Assembly (NCBI GenBank): GCA_027035765.1
Contig: JALVUD010000022.1
Span: 1 to 32,138, forward strand
Source: Campylobacteraceae bacterium
GTDB lineage: Bacteria; Campylobacterota; Campylobacteria; Campylobacterales; Sulfurovaceae
Direction: 5' to 3'
DNA length: 32,138 bases
This document shows, one piece after another, positions 1 to 8,725 of the stretch. The notes under the pieces were generated by a model. It saw nothing but the letters and a program-made list of their open reading frames with translations, was not told where the DNA came from and made no database searches. The translations under genes were made by a program, and so were the position numbers. Position 1 is the stretch's first letter, and each line of letters begins with the position of its first letter.

Positions 1-90
1 ACCAAACGCCTCCACAGTGCCAACGACTATCGTCCCCCTTTGGAAACAGAACTACTCTGGTGGCACAACCAACAAGAAGGTGCCGCCTAA
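1..90 (+). CDS. IS3-family transposase (OrfB/integrase core), C-terminal end only
   Basis: Reading frame 1 is open from the window edge to a TAA at 88-90 and encodes 29 residues. It begins TKRLHSANDYRPPLETE, which resembles the tail of IS3-family DDE transposases, where an R-(L/P)-H-S-x-x-x-Y-x-(T/S)-P segment lies a few residues after the last catalytic Glu. The catalytic residues lie upstream, outside the window, so I cannot tell whether the element is intact. The identification rests on this short motif alone; another integrase-core transposase with the same C-terminal signature is possible. Confidence 0.6.
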   Translation, partial: TKRLHSANDYRPPLETELLWWHNQQEGAA

Positions 91-94
91 ATTT

Positions 95-127
95 TATGTC
101 TTTGTACCAAAAAGGGTTGACAGATCA
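95..127 (+). repeat. Possible right terminal inverted repeat of the IS3-like element
   Basis: Just after the transposase stop the DNA ends in AGATCA (122-127), so read inward from outside it starts TGATCTGTCAACCC. IS3-group ends typically begin TGATCT followed by a C-rich stretch. The left end is outside the window, so neither the repeat pairing nor a target duplication can be checked. The exact boundary is a guess. Confidence 0.35.
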
Positions 128-377
128 AAAGAAAAGGAAACGAAGCAAAGAAAAAGAAAACGCGAGGCACTGGCGTCTCGGTGAAGGTACCATTTGATAG
201 CGGAAGCGTGTAATGTGGGACTATGATTCCGCGAGGATTATGGATTTTGGATTCTGGATGATGGATTTCGGTGCACCGCATCGCGTCGCTTATCTTAGCA
301 CTTAACACATAGCACTTAGCACAAATCGATTGTCAAAGAGGGGCGAAGCCCCGTTCAAACGACAAACGACGAACGCT
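128..377. other. Gene-free spacer with short-word repeats
   Basis: I see no convincing gene between the transposase remnant and the 3' end of selU. The stretch holds two clusters of imperfect tandem words: TGGATT-type at 235-268 (ggattatggattttggat and variants) and AGCACTTA-type at 294-322. It ends in the hairpin repeat at 332-373, directly behind selU. No promoter is evident. Confidence 0.6.
332..373 (-). repeat. Dispersed hairpin repeat, copy A (behind selU)
   Basis: On the plus strand a hairpin GGGGC-GAA-GCCCC (340-352) is followed by GTT and the 7-nt iterations CAAACGACAAACGACGAA. Two relatives lie at 3421-3462 and 31649-31684. Read on the minus strand the element begins about 5 nt after the selU stop and ends in a GC-rich stem followed by TCTTTG. 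It could therefore act as a weak intrinsic terminator for selU, but there is no real U-tract. Confidence 0.7.
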
Positions 378-1484
378 TTACCCGTTTCGCAGCGAAGCGA
401 GGTACTCCAGCACCGCTTCACGGTCTCCGCGGAAGACGATCCGTTCGCTCTTTCGGCTGATCTGATAGTCGTACATCGGATCATAGTACTCCTCCAGCAG
501 GGCCCGGATCCAGGCTTTGTGCCCTTCGGGGTTGCCGGTGCGCTGCTGTTCTTCCCAGGCGGAGGCGAGCATCTGGGTGAAACGTCGGTAGCGCTCGTCG
601 CCCAGCCGTTTGCGGATACGGCGGAAGTTGTGCTGCATCGTCTCGTACCAGTCGTAGGGGGCTTCGCCGCGGGCGTGGGCTTCGTCATATTCTTTTTGGG
701 CATAGAGGATGTAGTCGTCGTAGGTGATCTCGATCCGCTCCTCAAGCGGAGTTTCGAGCAGAATCACCCGTCCTTTCTGAAACTCGGCGAAGATTTCGGG
801 CGGGATATAGCGCTGGCCGATGTTGCGGCTCTCGTCCTCGATGACCAGCAGCCGGTGTCCGGCGGCGTCGTGGCGGATCTGGGCATAGGCTAAAGCGTTT
901 TCAAAAGCGATCTGGGGCGGCTGGGGAGCGGCGTAGCGTCCGAAGGCCGATCCGCGGTGACGGGCGATTCCCTCCAGGTCGATCGCTTCGGGAATCTGCT
1001 TTAGCAGCAGGGTTTTTCCGCTGCCGGTGCGTCCGCCGATGACGAGGATCTCTTTGGCTTGGGCCAGTCGAAGGCTCTCTTCCATCAGATAGTGTCGAAA
1101 GGCTTTGTAGCCCCCTTTGAGGCGGGGAACGATGACGCCCTGTTCGGCCAGCCACTCCTGGACGATCTGGGAGCGCTGTCCGCCCCGCCAGCAGAAGAGG
1201 TAGGCAGCGGGATGCTCCCGGACGAAATCGATCCAGGCGGCGATGCGCTCCTCTTTGACCGCCCCATTGACCAGCCGGTGGCCCAGAGCGACGGCCGCTT
1301 CGTTGCCCTGCTGTTTATAGGTGGTCCCCACGGCTTCACGCTCTTTGTCGGTGAGAAGGGGGAGGTTGACGGTATCAGGGAAAGAACCCCGCTCGTATTC
1401 CACCGGTGCGCGCAGGTCGATCAGGGGATGGGCTTCGGTGACGACAGAACGAAAATCGTCGATCAGAGGGAGAGAGGATTGCAC
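378..1484 (-). CDS. selU: tRNA 2-selenouridine synthase (MnmH/SelU)
   Basis: The 368-residue product replaces sulfur by selenium in the wobble 2-thiouridine of certain tRNAs, using selenophosphate; the same family also geranylates this position. Residues 1-130 are a rhodanese domain with the catalytic Cys at about 98 in the motif FCWRGGQRS. A P-loop domain follows, with Walker A GGRTGSGKT at 150-158 and the family segment DLEGIARHRGSAFG at 169-182. The length matches the family. The start is GTG at 1484 (minus strand), with AAAGGA about 10 nt upstream. It is transcribed divergently from the phosphoribosyltransferase gene. Activity requires SelD, which is not in this window. Confidence 0.93.
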   Translation of the reverse strand: MQSSLPLIDDFRSVVTEAHPLIDLRAPVEYERGSFPDTVNLPLLTDKEREAVGTTYKQQGNEAAVALGHRLVNGAVKEERIAAWIDFVREHPAAYLFCWRGGQRSQIVQEWLAEQGVIVPRLKGGYKAFRHYLMEESLRLAQAKEILVIGGRTGSGKTLLLKQIPEAIDLEGIARHRGSAFGRYAAPQPPQIAFENALAYAQIRHDAAGHRLLVIEDESRNIGQRYIPPEIFAEFQKGRVILLETPLEERIEITYDDYILYAQKEYDEAHARGEAPYDWYETMQHNFRRIRKRLGDERYRRFTQMLASAWEEQQRTGNPEGHKAWIRALLEEYYDPMYDYQISRKSERIVFRGDREAVLEYLASLRNG

Positions 1485-1521
1485 GGTTTCGGCGTCCTTT
1501 GGCCTGGAGAAATCTGCGGGA

Positions 1522-1530
1522 ATTATAGCA
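1522..1530 (-). promoter_or_regulatory. Probable selU promoter (extended -10)
   Basis: On the minus strand the sequence reads TGCTATAAT, a perfect extended -10 box, about 38 nt upstream of the selU GTG. No -35 box is evident, as is normal for Campylobacterota sigma-70 promoters. Confidence 0.6.
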
Positions 1531-1552
1531 TAGGCCCATCGGAGAGATTTGT

Positions 1553-1558
1553 TATGAT
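1553..1558 (+). promoter_or_regulatory. Possible -10 box for the phosphoribosyltransferase gene
   Basis: TATGAT, in the context TTTGTTATGATT, lies 30 nt before the ATG at 1588. It sits in the 103-nt divergent gap shared with selU. The match is imperfect. Confidence 0.4.
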
Positions 1559-1587
1559 TAAAGGAGCTTGAATGAAAGGAGGCAACG

Positions 1588-2229
1588 ATGTTTCAGGATC
1601 GCAAAGATGCGGGAGAGCGACTGGCCAGAGCATTGGAAGCCTATCGGGGAACGCCGGGCCTTCTGGTCCTGGCGATTCCGAGGGGCGGGACGGAGATCGG
1701 TTACGAAATCGCCCGGTATCTGGAGGCCGATTTCGATCTGTTGATCTGTCGGAAACTTCCCTACCCCTTCAATCCGGAGAGCGGTTTCGGCGCCATCGCC
1801 GAAGACGGAACGATCTACATCAACCCCCGGGCCTCCATCCCAATGAGCGAAGCGGAGGTCCTGGAGATCATCCGGCAGCAGCAGGAGGAGATTCGACGGC
1901 GGATCCAGGTCCTGCGGGGCGGCCGTCCCCTCCCGTCACTGCAGGGACGGACGGTGATCCTGACCGATGACGGCATCGCTATGGGATCGACCATGCATGC
2001 GGCGGTGGAGATGTGCCGCAAGGCGGGAGCGGCCCGGATCGTGGTTGCTGTCCCGGTGGCCGGCCCCTATGCCGTGGCGGAGTTCAGTCGCCTGGCCGAC
2101 GATCTGGTGGTGCTGGAGTCTCCGCCGAACTTTCATGCCGTCGCTCAGGTCTACCGGAACTGGTACGATGTGAGTGATGAGGAGGTGCTGGCGATCATGG
2201 AGCGCTGGCGGCAGGAGCATCGGCAGTGA
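1588..2229 (+). CDS. Phosphoribosyltransferase-family protein
   Basis: This 213-residue type I phosphoribosyltransferase fold protein has an N-terminal LLVLAIPRGGTEIG segment (25-38), and its PRPP-binding motif VILTDDGIAMGSTM lies at about 123-136. Both are typical of the stand-alone 'predicted phosphoribosyltransferase' family rather than of a named purine or pyrimidine salvage enzyme. The substrate is unknown. The usual motif has Thr at the position after Gly-Ile-Ala; here it is Met. The start is firm because AAAGGAGG (1575-1582) lies 5 nt before the ATG. It is followed by ppk2 after 133 nt, probably as a separate unit. No signal peptide is visible, so it is likely cytoplasmic. Confidence 0.85.
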   Translation: MFQDRKDAGERLARALEAYRGTPGLLVLAIPRGGTEIGYEIARYLEADFDLLICRKLPYPFNPESGFGAIAEDGTIYINPRASIPMSEAEVLEIIRQQQEEIRRRIQVLRGGRPLPSLQGRTVILTDDGIAMGSTMHAAVEMCRKAGAARIVVAVPVAGPYAVAEFSRLADDLVVLESPPNFHAVAQVYRNWYDVSDEEVLAIMERWRQEHRQ

Positions 2230-2362
2230 TCGCGCTGATCCGGCGGGAGGGATTCCAATCGCCTGGTTTCGTGCTTAGATTTTTCTCCGATTATATTTTC
2301 CATTAAGTTCGGCAGGAGTAGAATCAAAAAATATACCTATTTTTCGGAGAGAAGGAGGAGCG

Positions 2363-3274
2363 ATGAAGACCATTTTTCAGGATCTGGAAGCCCTAAAAAA
2401 GCATGTCAAAGACAAAGAGGGAGAAAAGATCGTCAAGGAGTTGGAGAAGAATTTCCAGCTTTTGCGGACCAAAAGCGGGCTTTCCCAGCTGCTGCAGAAG
2501 AAAAAGCTGGCCAAGATCGTCCGTAATGTGGAGTATGAGCAGGAGCTGACTCAACTGCAGGTGGAGCTGATCAAACTCCAGAACTGGATCTACGAGAACA
2601 AAAAGCGGGTGATGATCATCTTTGAAGGACGGGACGCCGCGGGAAAAGGCGGGGCCATCAAGCGCTTCATCCAGTACCTCAATCCCCGCAAATTCCGCGT
2701 CGCCGCCCTCCCCAAACCCACCGAGGTGGAGACGGGGCAGTTCTATTTCCAGCGCTACTTCAAACATCTGCCCGATCCGGGGGAGATCGTCTTTTTTGAC
2801 CGGAGCTGGTACAACCGGGCTATTGTGGAACCGGTCTACGGATTCTGCACGCCGGAGCAGTACGAAAAGTTCATGAAAGAGGTCCCCGAGATAGAGCATG
2901 CCCTCATCGATGACGGGATTATCCTGATCAAATTCTGGTTCTCCATCAGCAAAGAGACCCAGCAGAAGCGTTTCAAAGAGCGGATGACCAATCCCCTCAA
3001 ACACTGGAAACTCAGCCCCGTGGATCAGAAGGCCCAGGAGATGTGGGACCAGATCACCTACTACAAAGAGGAGATGTTCAGCCGGACCCACACCAGCTAC
3101 GCCCCCTGGATCATCGTCGACAGCAATGACAAGAAGCGGGCCCGCCTCGAGTCGATCCGCTACGTCCTCTCCCAGATTCCCTACGACGGAAAAAAAGATG
3201 CTGTCATCAACCTCCACCACGATCCCGATATCGTCGAACGCTACCACCGCCGCTCCCACCAGGAGAAGGGATGA
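2363..3274 (+). CDS. ppk2: Polyphosphate kinase 2
   Basis: The 303-residue PPK2-family kinase transfers phosphate between polyphosphate and nucleoside di- or monophosphates. Walker A is GRDAAGKGG at about 89-97. The Walker B/active-site segment FFDRSWYNRA follows at about 144-153, and the lid region has the conserved FKERMTNPLKHWKLSP stretch near 204-219. This single-domain length matches class I PPK2 enzymes. Whether it prefers ADP, GDP or AMP cannot be read with certainty. The ATG at 2363 has a very strong site, GAAGGAGG, just upstream. The gap before it contains AT-rich TATATT-like sequences (2291-2300) but no clear promoter. Confidence 0.93.
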   Translation: MKTIFQDLEALKKHVKDKEGEKIVKELEKNFQLLRTKSGLSQLLQKKKLAKIVRNVEYEQELTQLQVELIKLQNWIYENKKRVMIIFEGRDAAGKGGAIKRFIQYLNPRKFRVAALPKPTEVETGQFYFQRYFKHLPDPGEIVFFDRSWYNRAIVEPVYGFCTPEQYEKFMKEVPEIEHALIDDGIILIKFWFSISKETQQKRFKERMTNPLKHWKLSPVDQKAQEMWDQITYYKEEMFSRTHTSYAPWIIVDSNDKKRARLESIRYVLSQIPYDGKKDAVINLHHDPDIVERYHRRSHQEKG

Positions 3275-3277
3275 AAG

Positions 3278-3309
3278 GAATGGAGAATTGAGAATGGAGA
3301 ATGATGAAG
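3278..3309. repeat. Short-word tandem repeat, GGAGAAT type
   Basis: Imperfect iterations of (A)ATGGAGAAT/TTGAGAAT begin 4 nt after the ppk2 stop. A second, different word cluster (GGTTAAT, 3351-3380) follows in the same gap. Neither has coding potential. Confidence 0.6.
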
Positions 3310-3350
3310 CTTTGTAGTGGGGGATTGCTATACCGTGCCTCAGGCTCCTG

Positions 3351-3380
3351 GATGAATGGTTAATGGTTAATGGTGAATGA
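3351..3380. repeat. Short-word tandem repeat, TGGTTAA type
   Basis: Iterations of ATGGTTA (gaatggttaatggttaat, then ggtgaatga) lie in the ppk2-argH gap, just before the hairpin at 3390-3406. Confidence 0.6.
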
Positions 3381-3389
3381 TTTCGGGTT

Positions 3390-3411
3390 GCATTGCAGGG
3401 CAATGCTTTTT
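3390..3411 (+). terminator. Possible rho-independent terminator after ppk2
   Basis: A perfect 7-bp stem GCATTGC-AGG-GCAATGC (3390-3406) is followed directly by TTTTT. It lies 116 nt beyond the ppk2 stop. A hairpin of the same type with a compensatory base pair (GCGTTGC-TTC-GCAACGC) occurs at 20691-20707 without a T-tract, so this may be a repeat family serving as a terminator only here. Confidence 0.5.
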
Positions 3412-3420
3412 GATTCAAAT

Positions 3421-3462
3421 GACAAAGAGGAGCGGAGCTCCGTTCAAACGACAAACGACAAA
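3421..3462 (-). repeat. Dispersed hairpin repeat, copy B (before argH)
   Basis: Hairpin GGAGC-GGA-GCTCC (3429-3441) is followed by GTTCAAACGACAAACGACAA. Compared with copy A the stem has one G-C pair replaced by A-T on both arms, a compensatory change. It ends 6 nt before the argH -10 box. Confidence 0.75.
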
Positions 3463-3468
3463 GTTGGA

Positions 3469-3474
3469 TAAAAT
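3469..3474 (+). promoter_or_regulatory. Probable argH -10 box
   Basis: TAAAAT occurs in the context TTGGATAAAATACG, 32 nt before the argH ATG. An almost identical TTGGATAAAATCACG stands before pheS at the same distance, which supports both. Confidence 0.6.
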
Positions 3475-3506
3475 ACGCAAATTCCATCCTTCTTCAAAGG
3501 TTTGCC

Positions 3507-4898
3507 ATGTCCAAAAAGATCGCTTCTGCCCGGATCTCTGCCGAGAGTTCGGCGCTGCTCAAAGAGCTCAACAACTCTCTTCCCTTCGATAAAGCCCTCT
3601 ATCGGGAGGATATCCGCGGTTCTCTGGCCCATGCCGAGATGCTCAAAGAGCAGGGGATCATCACCCCCGAGGATTATGCGGCGATTGCACGGGGGCTGGC
3701 CCAGGTGCTGGAGGAGATCGAGAGCGGCGCCTTCTCGCTGGAGGGGGACGATGAAGATATCCATATGGCCGTCGAGCGACGCCTGACCGAGATCGTGGGG
3801 GAGGCGGGCAAGCGGCTCCATACCGCCCGCAGCCGCAACGATCAGGTGGCGGTGGATTTTCGGATGTACGTGCTGCGGCATGACCTGGAGATCGCGGCGC
3901 TCCTGCGGGAGCTCATCGCCTCCCTGCTGGAAAAAGCGAAAGCCCATACCGAAACTTTGCTGCCGGGAATGACCCATCTCCAGCACGCCCAGCCCACCAA
4001 TCTGGGATACCACCTCACCGCCTATGCCGCTATGTTCCGCCGGGATCTGGAGCGTTTTCTCGACTCCTATGAGCGCAACAACCTCTCCCCCCTGGGCTGC
4101 GCGGCGCTGGCGGGGACTCCCCACCCCATCGACCGGCAGCGGACTGCCCGGGAGCTGGGATTCCGCGAACCGACTCTCAACTGTCTCGACAGTGTCAGCG
4201 ACCGGGACTTCGCCCTGGAGATCCTCTTCAATATCGCCACGATGATGATGCACATCAGCCGTCTCAGCGAAGAGCTGATCCTCTGGAGCACCAGCGAATT
4301 CGGCTTTGTGCGCCTCTCCGACAAACACGCCACCGGCAGCTCCATCATGCCCCAGAAGAAAAACCCCGACATCCCTGAGCTGCTGCGGGGTAAGACCGGC
4401 CGGGCCTACGGCAATCTTATGGCGTTGCTGACGGTGATGAAGGGGCTGCCCCTGGCCTACAACAAGGATACCCAGGAGGACAAGGAGGGGGTCTTCGACA
4501 GTGTGCGGACCGCCGAGCTGAGCCTGCGGGTGCTGCGGGAGATGATCGACGAGATGGCGGTCAATACCGAAGCGATGGAGGCCGCCTGTATGAAGGGGCA
4601 TCTGACGGCGACCGATCTGGCCGACTGGCTGGTACGTGAAGCGGGTCTGCCCTTCCGCGATGCCTATCACATCGTGGGCAATGTGGTCAACCGGGCCGAG
4701 GAGCTGGGCAAGGATATCTCCCGGATGACGCCCGAAGAGCTTCGCTCAGTCGATGAGCGGATCACCGCCGAAGCTTGCGCTCTGCTGGACAACCGGGTCT
4801 CGATGAACGCCCGCATTTCGGAAGGGGGCACGGCCAGCGCCCGGACCCGGGAGCAGATCGAACGGCTGGTGAGTTGGCTGGAGGCGTTGAAGGTCTGA
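3507..4898 (+). CDS. argH: Argininosuccinate lyase
   Basis: The 463-residue enzyme splits argininosuccinate into arginine and fumarate, the last step of arginine synthesis. It carries all the marks of the fumarase/aspartase superfamily in the ArgH version: HTARSRNDQ at about 105-113, [11 protein letters not shown] at 154-164 with the catalytic His near 160, and the signature loop [11 protein letters not shown] at 277-287 with the catalytic Ser. The length is normal. The ATG at 3507 has AAAGG 8-12 nt upstream and follows the -10 box at 3469. No other arginine gene is adjacent. It converges with the HIT gene across only 26 nt. Confidence 0.97.
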   Translation: MSKKIASARISAESSALLKELNNSLPFDKALYREDIRGSLAHAEMLKEQGIITPEDYAAIARGLAQVLEEIESGAFSLEGDDEDIHMAVERRLTEIVGEAGKRLHTARSRNDQVAVDFRMYVLRHDLEIAALLRELIASLLEKAKAHTETLLPGMTHLQHAQPTNLGYHLTAYAAMFRRDLERFLDSYERNNLSPLGCAALAGTPHPIDRQRTARELGFREPTLNCLDSVSDRDFALEILFNIATMMMHISRLSEELILWSTSEFGFVRLSDKHATGSSIMPQKKNPDIPELLRGKTGRAYGNLMALLTVMKGLPLAYNKDTQEDKEGVFDSVRTAELSLRVLREMIDEMAVNTEAMEAACMKGHLTATDLADWLVREAGLPFRDAYHIVGNVVNRAEELGKDISRMTPEELRSVDERITAEACALLDNRVSMNARISEGGTASARTREQIERLVSWLEALKV

Positions 4899-4924
4899 GG
4901 GGTTCGGATCCGATCCGGTAGGGA

Positions 4925-5278
4925 TCAGATGTTTTTCCGGGCATCCTCGTGGAGGTGATCCCATTTGAGCTTGCCGCCGCCCAGAAGATGGAAGTGTAGA
5001 TGGTGGATCTCCTGTCCGCCGTCTTCACCGTTGTTGCAGATGAGGCGATAGCCGGTCTCGTCCACACCGAGCTTGGTCGCGGTCTCCTGGATAAAGGGGG
5101 TCATTTTGGCCATGGTCTCCGGATCGGTCTCCTGGAAACAGCAGATATGTTTTTTGGGGATGACGAGAACATGGATCGGGGCCTTGGGATAGAGGTCGTG
5201 AAAGGCGAGGAACTCTTCGTTTTCATGGACGGTGTTGTTGGGGATCTCTCCGGCGACGATTTTACAGAAAATACACAT
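4925..5278 (-). CDS. HIT-family nucleotide-binding hydrolase (HinT-like)
   Basis: The 117-residue histidine-triad protein has the catalytic HxHxH motif at about 93-97 ([10 protein letters not shown]) and an N-terminal CxxC (C2, C5), which in HinT-type proteins pairs with downstream His residues to bind zinc. HinT enzymes hydrolyse adenosine phosphoramidates; the physiological role here is unknown. The ATG (minus strand, 5276-5278) has AAGGAG nearby, and a TATAAT-type -10 box lies 41 nt further out. It is divergent from pheS, the same arrangement I recall in Campylobacter and Helicobacter. Confidence 0.92.
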   Translation of the reverse strand: MCIFCKIVAGEIPNNTVHENEEFLAFHDLYPKAPIHVLVIPKKHICCFQETDPETMAKMTPFIQETATKLGVDETGYRLICNNGEDGGQEIHHLHFHLLGGGKLKWDHLHEDARKNI

Positions 5279-5318
5279 TGTTCACTCCTTGGGTGGGCTT
5301 CTTTGCAATCTATCCCGG

Positions 5319-5324
5319 ATTATA
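5319..5324 (-). promoter_or_regulatory. Probable HIT gene -10 box
   Basis: On the minus strand the sequence reads TTGCGCTATAATCC, a perfect TATAAT about 41 nt before the HIT ATG, in the 121-nt divergent gap with pheS. Confidence 0.6.
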
Positions 5325-5361
5325 GCGCAAGATCACCTTGGCACTCTCATCACATTTTGGA

Positions 5362-5367
5362 TAAAAT
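5362..5367 (+). promoter_or_regulatory. Probable pheS operon -10 box
   Basis: TAAAAT occurs in TTGGATAAAATCACG, 32 nt before the TTG start of pheS. It closely matches the argH promoter in sequence and spacing, and helps rule out the in-frame ATG at 5232 as the start. Confidence 0.6.
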
Positions 5368-5399
5368 CACGGCAATTTCATTCAGAAAGCGAGACTGTT

Positions 5400-6392
5400 T
5401 TGGATCAACTGAAAGAGAAGATCGAATCGGCTGCCTCCCTGGAGGAGCTGGAGAAGATCCGGATTGAAATTTTCGGTAAAAAGGGAATTCTGGCGGCAGA
5501 GTTTGCCAAACTCAAAGATGTCCCCGGCCCGGAGAAAAAGGCCTTTGCCGAGGGGCTCAACCGCCGCAAGGCGGAGCTGCAACGCCTCTTTGATGCCCGA
5601 CTTGAAGCCTTGAAAGAGGCAGCGCTTCAGGCGCAGCTGCGGGCGGAGGCTCTGGACGTCACGATGTACTCCAACCTTTCGGAAAAAGGGGCCCTGCACC
5701 CGGTCCGGGAGACGATGGATAAAATTGTGGACTATTTCGTGGCGATGAACTTCGCGGTAGAGAGCGGTCCCATGGTGGAGGACGATTTTCACAACTTTGA
5801 GGCGCTCAATCTTCCCAAACACCATCCCGCCCGCGATATGCAGGATACCTTCTATTTCCGCGATGGGATGCTCCTGCGTACCCACACTTCTCCGGTACAG
5901 ATTCGTACTATGATGCGCCAGAAGCCCCCGATTCGAATCATCGCTCCCGGCGCGGTCTTCCGCCGGGACTACGACCTGACCCACACCCCGATGTTCCATC
6001 AGGTGGAAGGCTTGGTTGTCGAAGAGGGAGATGCGGTCAGCTTCGCCAACCTCAAATGGATTCTGACCGACTTCCTGCACTATATGTTCGGCGAAGTGGA
6101 GGTACGTTTCCGTCCCAGCTTTTTCCCCTTTACGGAGCCCTCGGCCGAAGTGGATATCAGCTGTATCTTCTGCGAAGGCAAAGGGTGCCGTGTCTGTTCC
6201 CATACCGGCTGGCTGGAGGTCCTGGGCAGCGGCGTCGTCGATCCCAACGTCTTCAAAGCGGTCGGATACGAAAACGTCAGCGGCTACGCCTTCGGGCTGG
6301 GAGTGGAACGTTTCGCCATGCTGTTGCACCGCATTCCCGATCTGCGGTCGCTCTTTGAAGGAGATATTCGTTTGTTGGAGCAGTTCAGATGA
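5400..6392 (+). CDS. pheS: Phenylalanyl-tRNA synthetase alpha subunit
   Basis: PheS and PheT form the heterotetramer that charges tRNA-Phe; PheS holds the class II catalytic core. Motif 2 is visible as [15 protein letters not shown] at about 187-201 and motif 3 as [14 protein letters not shown] at 295-308. Four cysteines (C255, C258, C263, C266 in [13 protein letters not shown]) form a zinc-knuckle-like insert seen in many bacterial PheS. I place the start at TTG 5400, giving 330 residues, the usual size in this phylum. The frame is open back to 5232, but that part overlaps the HIT gene and the promoter. The gene ends in ATGA shared with pheT. Confidence 0.95.
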   Translation: MDQLKEKIESAASLEELEKIRIEIFGKKGILAAEFAKLKDVPGPEKKAFAEGLNRRKAELQRLFDARLEALKEAALQAQLRAEALDVTMYSNLSEKGALHPVRETMDKIVDYFVAMNFAVESGPMVEDDFHNFEALNLPKHHPARDMQDTFYFRDGMLLRTHTSPVQIRTMMRQKPPIRIIAPGAVFRRDYDLTHTPMFHQVEGLVVEEGDAVSFANLKWILTDFLHYMFGEVEVRFRPSFFPFTEPSAEVDISCIFCEGKGCRVCSHTGWLEVLGSGVVDPNVFKAVGYENVSGYAFGLGVERFAMLLHRIPDLRSLFEGDIRLLEQFR

Positions 6393-8725
6393 TCGTGACA
6401 CGTAGATGGCTGGAAGAGTTTATCGACCTGGAGGGGATCAGTGATCAGCAGCTCCATGATACCTTCAACAGTATCGGCCTGGAGGTCGACAGCATGCACC
6501 GGTTCCAAATGCCTCCCAGGGTGGTGGTGGGGCGGGTCCTCTCCTGTGAAAAACACCCCGATGCGGACAAGCTCAATCTCTGCCGCGTCGATGCGGGCGA
6601 GGCCGAGCCGCTGCAGATCGTCTGCGGGGCGGCCAATGTCAGAGAGGCGGAGTATGTGGCGGTGGCCACCGTCGGAGCGGTCCTGCCCGGCGACTTCGCC
6701 ATCAAACCGGCGAAACTGCGAGGCGTGGAGAGTTTCGGGATGATCTGCTCCTCGTCCGAGCTGGGACTGCCCGAGACGGGGGCGGGGATCATGATCCTGG
6801 ATGAGAGTCTGGGAGAGATGGTCCCCGGAAAGCCGCTGGCGGAGTACCCCGACTTCAACGATACGGTCATCGAGCTGGAGCTGACGGCCAACCGGGGGGA
6901 CTGCCTGAGTATCCGGGGAGTCGCCCGGGATCTGAGTGCGGCATTGGACCGGGAACTGCATCGGGTGGAGAGTGCCTCCGTGGAGACGATGTCCCGGGGA
7001 ATCGCCCGGATCGTGGAGCTCCATACCCACGGCAGGATCGATGCAGACCTTCTTTATACCTTGGTGGAGAAAGAAGAGCTGCATCTTCCCTTTCTGATGC
7101 GGTTGCGTTTGGCGATGGTCGATGCCCTCCGTGACGAGGTCCTCACCTCTCACCTGACCTATACGGTTCATACTACCGGAGTGATCCTCCGAGCCTACGA
7201 TGCCGACCGTCTCAAAGACGAGGAGGGCAAAGTTCCGCTGGAGATCCTCCAGCAAACTCCGGGGTTTGTTGAGGTCTCCAGCGGTGGTCGTCGCCTCTCT
7301 TTGGTGGGGATCTCGTCCGATCCGGCCTTTGCCGCGACGGATGACACTGCCGAGATCCTTCTGGAGGCTTCCTATATCGATCCTGAGATCCTGGTTCCGG
7401 CTGTTGCTGAATCGGAAGAGAAGACCGACGATCTTTATTATCGCAGTTCCCGGGGGAGCGAGCCGGAAATTTCCCTGGGGATGAAGTATCTGGAGAACGG
7501 GTGTGCTGTTGCAGGGAACTGCCGTTTCAGCAAGACACCTCTGAGCCTGGAAGCCGATCGGGAAGATCGGATCCTGAGTGTGGATATTTCGAAGCTCAAC
7601 GCTGTCATCGGTCAGGAGATCCCCAAAGGAACAATCCATACGATTCTCAAACGGCTGGGTTTCGTGATCCATCACGCCGGGGCAGAGCGCTTCGGAGTGA
7701 CGATCCCCCGTTGGCGTCATGACATCCGAAACATCCAGGATGTGGCCGAGGAGATCCTGCGGATTGTCGGGATCAACCAGATCCAGGCCCGCCCGCTGGA
7801 GCTGACCGAGCAGAACCGTCTGACCGAGAGTACCCGCCGTTTCAGAATTCGCCGGGATCTGCGGCAGCGGGCGGTGGCCGAGGGATTCTTCGAAGCGGTC
7901 ACCTATGCTTTTGCCGACCGGAAGTTATTGGAGACCTACCGCTTTCCGGTTCTGGAGGAGTCGAGAGATCTGCTCAATCCCATCGTCGAGGAGTTCAGCA
8001 CGCTGCGAAGCACCCTGAGTCTCAACCTCCTGGAGGCGGCTCGACGCAATGTCAGCTATGGGAAGAGACGGATTCCCCTCTTCGAGATCGGTTCGGTTTT
8101 CGATACCGAGCGCCGGGAGTATGAACGGATGGCGTTCCTCTGGAGCGGCGAGGTGGAAGAGGTGGGTGTCTCCAACCAGGGGAAACCGCCGCGTATCGAT
8201 TTCGCCCGTTTTGTCCGGAAACTGGGCGATGTGATCGGTGCGTTCCGTCTGGAGCGATGCACCGAGACCCACGGATTGCTCCACCCTTACCAGTCGGCGA
8301 CGATTTGGATCGGCAATCGTCCGGCGGGATGGCTCAGCAAGCTCCACCCCAAAGCGGCAGAGGCTTTCGGCCTGGAAGAGACCTTCATCGCCGAACTGGA
8401 GTTTGACGCCCTGATTCCGCCTCATATCGAGGCGGAGCCTGTCTCCAATTTTCAGGGGACTTTCAAAGATCTGAGTCTCCTGGTGGATCGGGAACTGCCC
8501 TACCGGGCGATGGAGGAGGCGCTGGAGAAACTGGAGGAGCCTCTGCTGCGACGCTTCTTCCCCATCGACCGTTACGAGGATGAGCAGCTGGGCGATCAGA
8601 AGAGCATGACGCTTCGCTTCTTCCTCCAGTCCGGGGAGGGAACCCTTTCCGATGAAGTGATCGACGGAGTGATGCAGCGGATTCTCGCCACGTTTCAAGA
8701 GGCCTGCGGAGCCCGATTGCGATGA
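6389..8725 (+). CDS. pheT: Phenylalanyl-tRNA synthetase beta subunit
   Basis: The 778-residue partner of PheS has the expected order of domains. An N-terminal EMAP/OB tRNA-binding domain covers about 40-150 ([18 protein letters not shown]). Core B3/B4 editing and B5 domains follow (a B5-like LGFVIHHAG...[10 protein letters not shown] segment near 425-450). A ferredoxin-like anticodon-binding domain closes the protein ([16 protein letters not shown] to the C-terminus). The start overlaps the pheS stop by 4 nt (ATGA), so translation is probably coupled and keeps subunit amounts equal. The 3' end overlaps aroA in the same way. Confidence 0.96.
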   Translation: MIVTRRWLEEFIDLEGISDQQLHDTFNSIGLEVDSMHRFQMPPRVVVGRVLSCEKHPDADKLNLCRVDAGEAEPLQIVCGAANVREAEYVAVATVGAVLPGDFAIKPAKLRGVESFGMICSSSELGLPETGAGIMILDESLGEMVPGKPLAEYPDFNDTVIELELTANRGDCLSIRGVARDLSAALDRELHRVESASVETMSRGIARIVELHTHGRIDADLLYTLVEKEELHLPFLMRLRLAMVDALRDEVLTSHLTYTVHTTGVILRAYDADRLKDEEGKVPLEILQQTPGFVEVSSGGRRLSLVGISSDPAFAATDDTAEILLEASYIDPEILVPAVAESEEKTDDLYYRSSRGSEPEISLGMKYLENGCAVAGNCRFSKTPLSLEADREDRILSVDISKLNAVIGQEIPKGTIHTILKRLGFVIHHAGAERFGVTIPRWRHDIRNIQDVAEEILRIVGINQIQARPLELTEQNRLTESTRRFRIRRDLRQRAVAEGFFEAVTYAFADRKLLETYRFPVLEESRDLLNPIVEEFSTLRSTLSLNLLEAARRNVSYGKRRIPLFEIGSVFDTERREYERMAFLWSGEVEEVGVSNQGKPPRIDFARFVRKLGDVIGAFRLERCTETHGLLHPYQSATIWIGNRPAGWLSKLHPKAAEAFGLEETFIAELEFDALIPPHIEAEPVSNFQGTFKDLSLLVDRELPYRAMEEALEKLEEPLLRRFFPIDRYEDEQLGDQKSMTLRFFLQSGEGTLSDEVIDGVMQRILATFQEACGARLR

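Noticed and set aside
332-373. CRISPR-like repeat (CAAACGA iterations)
   Set aside because: The units are 7 nt without spacers and the copies are scattered singly; no cas genes are present.
1572-1970. 132-codon frame overlapping the phosphoribosyltransferase gene
   Set aside because: It is an out-of-frame shadow of the gene at 1588-2229, with a Gly/Arg/Pro-rich product without a domain; the AAAGGAGG site fits ATG 1588.
4899-4924. Bidirectional terminator between argH and the HIT gene
   Set aside because: A 5-bp stem CGGAT-CCG-ATCCG is present, but it is too short and lacks T-tracts on either side.
5232-5399. N-terminal extension of PheS from ATG 5232
   Set aside because: It overlaps the HIT gene start and the pheS promoter, and PheS homologues begin at the TTG at 5400.
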